IMG/VR virus record: IMGVR_UViG_3300031669_000001
Span: 250,001-314,000 of that record
From: a virus
DNA length: 64,000 nucleotides
Reading direction: 5' to 3' (one strand)
Shown: piece by piece, positions 62,501 to 64,000 of the stretch
How positions within the stretch are numbered: position 1 is the first letter of the stretch
Layout of the letters: each line of letters opens with the position of its first letter
Position numbers and translations under genes: made by a program
The notes under the pieces: generated by a model
What the model was told of the DNA's origin: nothing
What the model saw: only the letters and a program-made list of their open reading frames with translations
The model's database searches: none

Positions 62501-62635
62501 TGGTTGTGAAGGTAGGGATCCAACCTACATCTACTGACCCATGGAATCAGCGCTTTTAAGATCTGTATCTCGGCTACATCGTAACGGATTTTTACCGTTA
62601 CTCTCTTTTTGTCGGTCACTTTAAGCTACTTCACT
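62501..62635 (-). tRNA. Unusual tRNA-like gene with a very large D-loop
   Basis: From the 3' end: CCA, A73, CTTCACA, a T-arm GTAGG-TTGGATC-CCTAC, variable TAGAT, and an anticodon arm CTGAT-TCCATGG-GTCAG (CAT if read normally, although base 33 is C). The 5' end AGTGAAG pairs with CTTCAC-, with an A-A mismatch at 1-72, and TA, GCTT...AAGC makes a D-stem. The D-loop would be 67 bases, holding a TAACGG/CCGTTA hairpin. It may be an inserted or decayed Met-type tRNA. It shares its first A with the CCA of the next tRNA piece. Confidence 0.4.
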
Positions 62636-62674
62636 GGTGCGCTCGGGGAGACTCGAACTCCCACATACTTCTCC
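62635..62674 (-). tRNA. tRNA 3' half, 5' half missing
   Basis: The minus strand has GGGAG-TTCGAGT-CTCCC (T-arm) and CGAGCGC-A-CCA (acceptor 3' strand). The matching 5' strand GCGCTCG is not found upstream: the HNH gene fills that space. The tRNA looks truncated by the endonuclease gene's arrival, so it should be non-functional unless supplied in trans. Confidence 0.6.
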
Positions 62675-62675
62675 G

Positions 62676-63191
62676 TTAACGCGTTGATCCAATCTCCTCG
62701 AGAAGTTCTTGTAACGTGATAGATGATTTACTACTCTTCGAGGCATTTGCCTTGTGTGGAATAAACTCACAGTTTGCAGGATGAGAGATAATCCTCGGAT
62801 CTATTTGATTCTTGAATCCAAAATCTATTGATAGTCTGTGATCTCTAACGACTCCGCTAGGATTCGTCTTCCTTGAATACATTCCATACTTTACTAATAG
62901 ATCATAACCTTTGATAGTTTCGATTATGCCTGCCAAATTGAAAGTGCATTGCTCTTGATAGATCATCTTTTTCAATTTTGCTTCGTCGGTAACTTTGCGT
63001 TTACCGAGTTTTGTTTCTGACATACTTTGAATTCTGGGGTGACTTTCTTTCGTGAGACCTTTTGACCAAGTAGTTTTCCCTTTATTTGGAGAAGGTATAG
63101 GTTGAAGCCCATTTCGATGAATCAGACACCACCGATAATGAGCGTTCAAAGATTGAGCATTTGGGAAGTCTCGTTCACATTTACATTTCAT
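62676..63191 (-). CDS. HNH-type homing endonuclease
   Basis: A 171-residue protein. MKCKCERDFPNAQSLNAHYR begins a zinc-finger-like part; VVRDHRLSIDFGFKN and ISHPANCEFIPHKANASKS form the HNH core often found in phages. It sits between two tRNA genes: its ATG is in the CC-ATG of the tRNA-Leu 3' end, and its stop abuts a truncated tRNA. No separate ribosome site is visible. It probably moves by cutting tRNA-flanking DNA. Confidence 0.8.
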   Translation of the reverse strand: MKCKCERDFPNAQSLNAHYRWCLIHRNGLQPIPSPNKGKTTWSKGLTKESHPRIQSMSETKLGKRKVTDEAKLKKMIYQEQCTFNLAGIIETIKGYDLLVKYGMYSRKTNPSGVVRDHRLSIDFGFKNQIDPRIISHPANCEFIPHKANASKSSKSSITLQELLEEIGSTR

Positions 63192-63275
63192 GGTGCGACT
63201 GGGGAGAGTCGAACTCCCATGCCTTTCGGCACACGGACCTCAACCGTGCGCGGCTACCAATTACGCCACAGTCGC
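63191..63275 (-). tRNA. tRNA-Leu (GAG anticodon)
   Basis: An intact class II tRNA: acceptor GCGACTG/CAGTCGC, D-arm with GGTAGCCGC, anticodon arm CACGG-TTGAGGT-CCGTG (anticodon GAG), a long variable arm TGCCGAAAGGCA, and T-arm GGGAG-TTCGACT-CTCCC, with encoded CCA. It reads CUC/CUU leucine codons. The HNH gene starts within its last bases. Confidence 0.93.
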
Positions 63276-63277
63276 AT

Positions 63278-63577
63278 TTAGTCTTTTTTACGCCTTATAA
63301 ACGTTAAGTTACTAAGCAAGATAGCTCTTTCATAATCATCTGGACCTCCAACAAGAATTGAAGTACTAGACATTGGATCGACTTTTACTATAGCTTCATC
63401 ACCATTTTTACCGTGATAGAGATATAAAACGTCACCTTCAATCTTTCCTCCAGAAGATGATTTTGGAACTTTTATGAACGTTAATTCACCAACCTCCGGC
63501 AAAAATTCATCATCAGTTTGAACTCTATCATATATTTTCGCTTCTTCACCGCCAGCATAAGGACCAAAATAATTCAT
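63278..63577 (-). CDS. Hypothetical protein (99 aa)
   Basis: A beta-rich small protein (ELTFIKVPKSSSGGKIEGDV) that could be an SH3- or OB-like fold; no family recognised. It lies next to the tRNA-Leu gene and follows the bS21 run on the same strand. Confidence 0.65.
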   Translation of the reverse strand: MNYFGPYAGGEEAKIYDRVQTDDEFLPEVGELTFIKVPKSSSGGKIEGDVLYLYHGKNGDEAIVKVDPMSSTSILVGGPDDYERAILLSNLTFIRRKKD

Positions 63578-63590
63578 TTATGATTTCCTT

Positions 63591-63767
63591 CTAATGTGTT
63601 ACATTCCAGTAGATCCTAAATCCAGCAATTGATCTTCCAGCTACAAACACGATGGTCACATAAGGAGCTTGATCACGCAACTTACGATCTATCTGAATCG
63701 TCGGCAGTGACCAAGCCTCTGGAACGTAAGCGGTCTGTTTTGAAGTTATCTTTTGAAACTCTATCAT
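63591..63767 (-). CDS. Hypothetical protein (58 aa)
   Basis: An ORF directly after the bS21 stop: MIEFQKITSKQTAYVPEAWS, then APYVTIVFVAGRSIAGFRIY. It resembles a small beta-rich protein; no family recognised. The ribosome site is weak, so coupling to bS21 translation is likely. Confidence 0.6.
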   Translation of the reverse strand: MIEFQKITSKQTAYVPEAWSLPTIQIDRKLRDQAPYVTIVFVAGRSIAGFRIYWNVTH

Positions 63768-63980
63768 TTAGTACAACTTTGGAGGCAACAGATTCGTTGC
63801 AAGACGCTTTTGATGGCGCTTCACTGCAGATGCATGCTTGCGCTTGCGTTCTGTTGTTGGCTTCTCATAAGCTTCACGATCTCTAAGTTCATTCAGCAAT
63901 CCTGTCTTCTCGACAGCTCGTTTGAACCTGCGCATTGCAGACTCAAACGATTCATGTTCTTTCACATAAATTTTTGTCAT
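63768..63980 (-). CDS. rpsU: Ribosomal protein bS21
   Basis: A 70-residue homologue of bS21: [20 protein letters not shown], then [20 protein letters not shown], the conserved core. The length equals cellular bS21 (about 71). It can replace host bS21 near the anti-Shine-Dalgarno site and bias translation to phage mRNA; phage copies are known. The ATG at 63980 follows GGAG. Confidence 0.93.
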   Translation of the reverse strand: MTKIYVKEHESFESAMRRFKRAVEKTGLLNELRDREAYEKPTTERKRKHASAVKRHQKRLATNLLPPKLY

Positions 63981-64000
63981 TTATTCTCCAGTTACGCTTG

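Noticed and set aside
62668-62705. CTTCTC/GAGAAG pairing as anticodon stem of the truncated tRNA
   Set aside because: The loop would be 26 bases, within conserved HNH coding sequence, and no D-arm or 5' acceptor strand follows.

Overview
The window reads as part of a large T4-like myovirus genome. The supports are a two-subunit T4-type DNA topoisomerase (gp39- and gp52-like), a T4 gp1-like dNMP kinase, an Rnl1-type RNA ligase, a GH108 endolysin, a spanin pair, long collagen-like tail-fibre proteins, and two promoter classes: a strong extended -10 sigma70-like class, and nATAAATA boxes resembling T4 late promoters in front of structural and lysis genes. Genes are densely packed, often overlapping by ATGA or TAATG. 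The host is probably a Gram-negative proteobacterium: spanins imply an outer membrane, and a short high-GC glmU piece embedded at about 41.7 kb looks proteobacterial. No integrase, origin or CRISPR array was seen.

Layout. 0-2.4 kb: tellurite/stress genes (TerD start, TelA, TerC-like DUF475). 2.5-9.2 kb: endolysin, a broken RCC1-like gene, two collagen-like fibre proteins and a tail-type protein. 9.2-9.5 kb: 72-bp direct repeats and a terminator. 9.5-18 kb: ThyX, Nudix, a complete WGR/PARP-type ADP-ribosyltransferase, RNA ligase, an exported DRGH nuclease, dNMP kinase. 18.5-24 kb: topoisomerase subunits. 24-34 kb: small genes, a GIY-YIG endonuclease, a PNK-like kinase, a HAD nucleotidase, a CoaE-CoaD fusion, MazG. 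34.6-39.4 kb: NAMPT and NMNAT-Nudix (NAD+ salvage), with an ATP-grasp protein between. 40.5-45 kb: a second dNMP kinase, a thymidylate-synthase-like enzyme with a damaged 3' end, two glycosyltransferases. 45-54.9 kb, the only plus-strand block: a 1410-aa collagen-like protein, a glycine-rich putative adhesin and two paralogous fibre proteins. 55-64 kb: a nucleotidyltransferase, a circularly permuted tmRNA, YqeY, Pth2, spanins, tRNA-Leu(GAG) with damaged tRNA-like neighbours, an HNH endonuclease, and ribosomal protein bS21.

How the genes may work together. ThyX, the TS-like enzyme, two nucleotide kinases, MazG, Nudix and the HAD nucleotidase would reshape the nucleotide pool. NAMPT and NMNAT-Nudix would rebuild NAD+, which the PARP consumes; the CoaE-CoaD fusion adds the last two steps of coenzyme A synthesis. 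The permuted tmRNA, tRNA, bS21, Pth2 and YqeY form a translation-control set. Fibres, glycosyltransferases and the glycine-rich protein would serve host recognition. The most unusual items are the permuted tmRNA (tag ANDANGALALAA), the PARP, the CoaE-CoaD fusion, the glmU fragment, an abnormal tRNA and recurrent 5'-leader hairpins.
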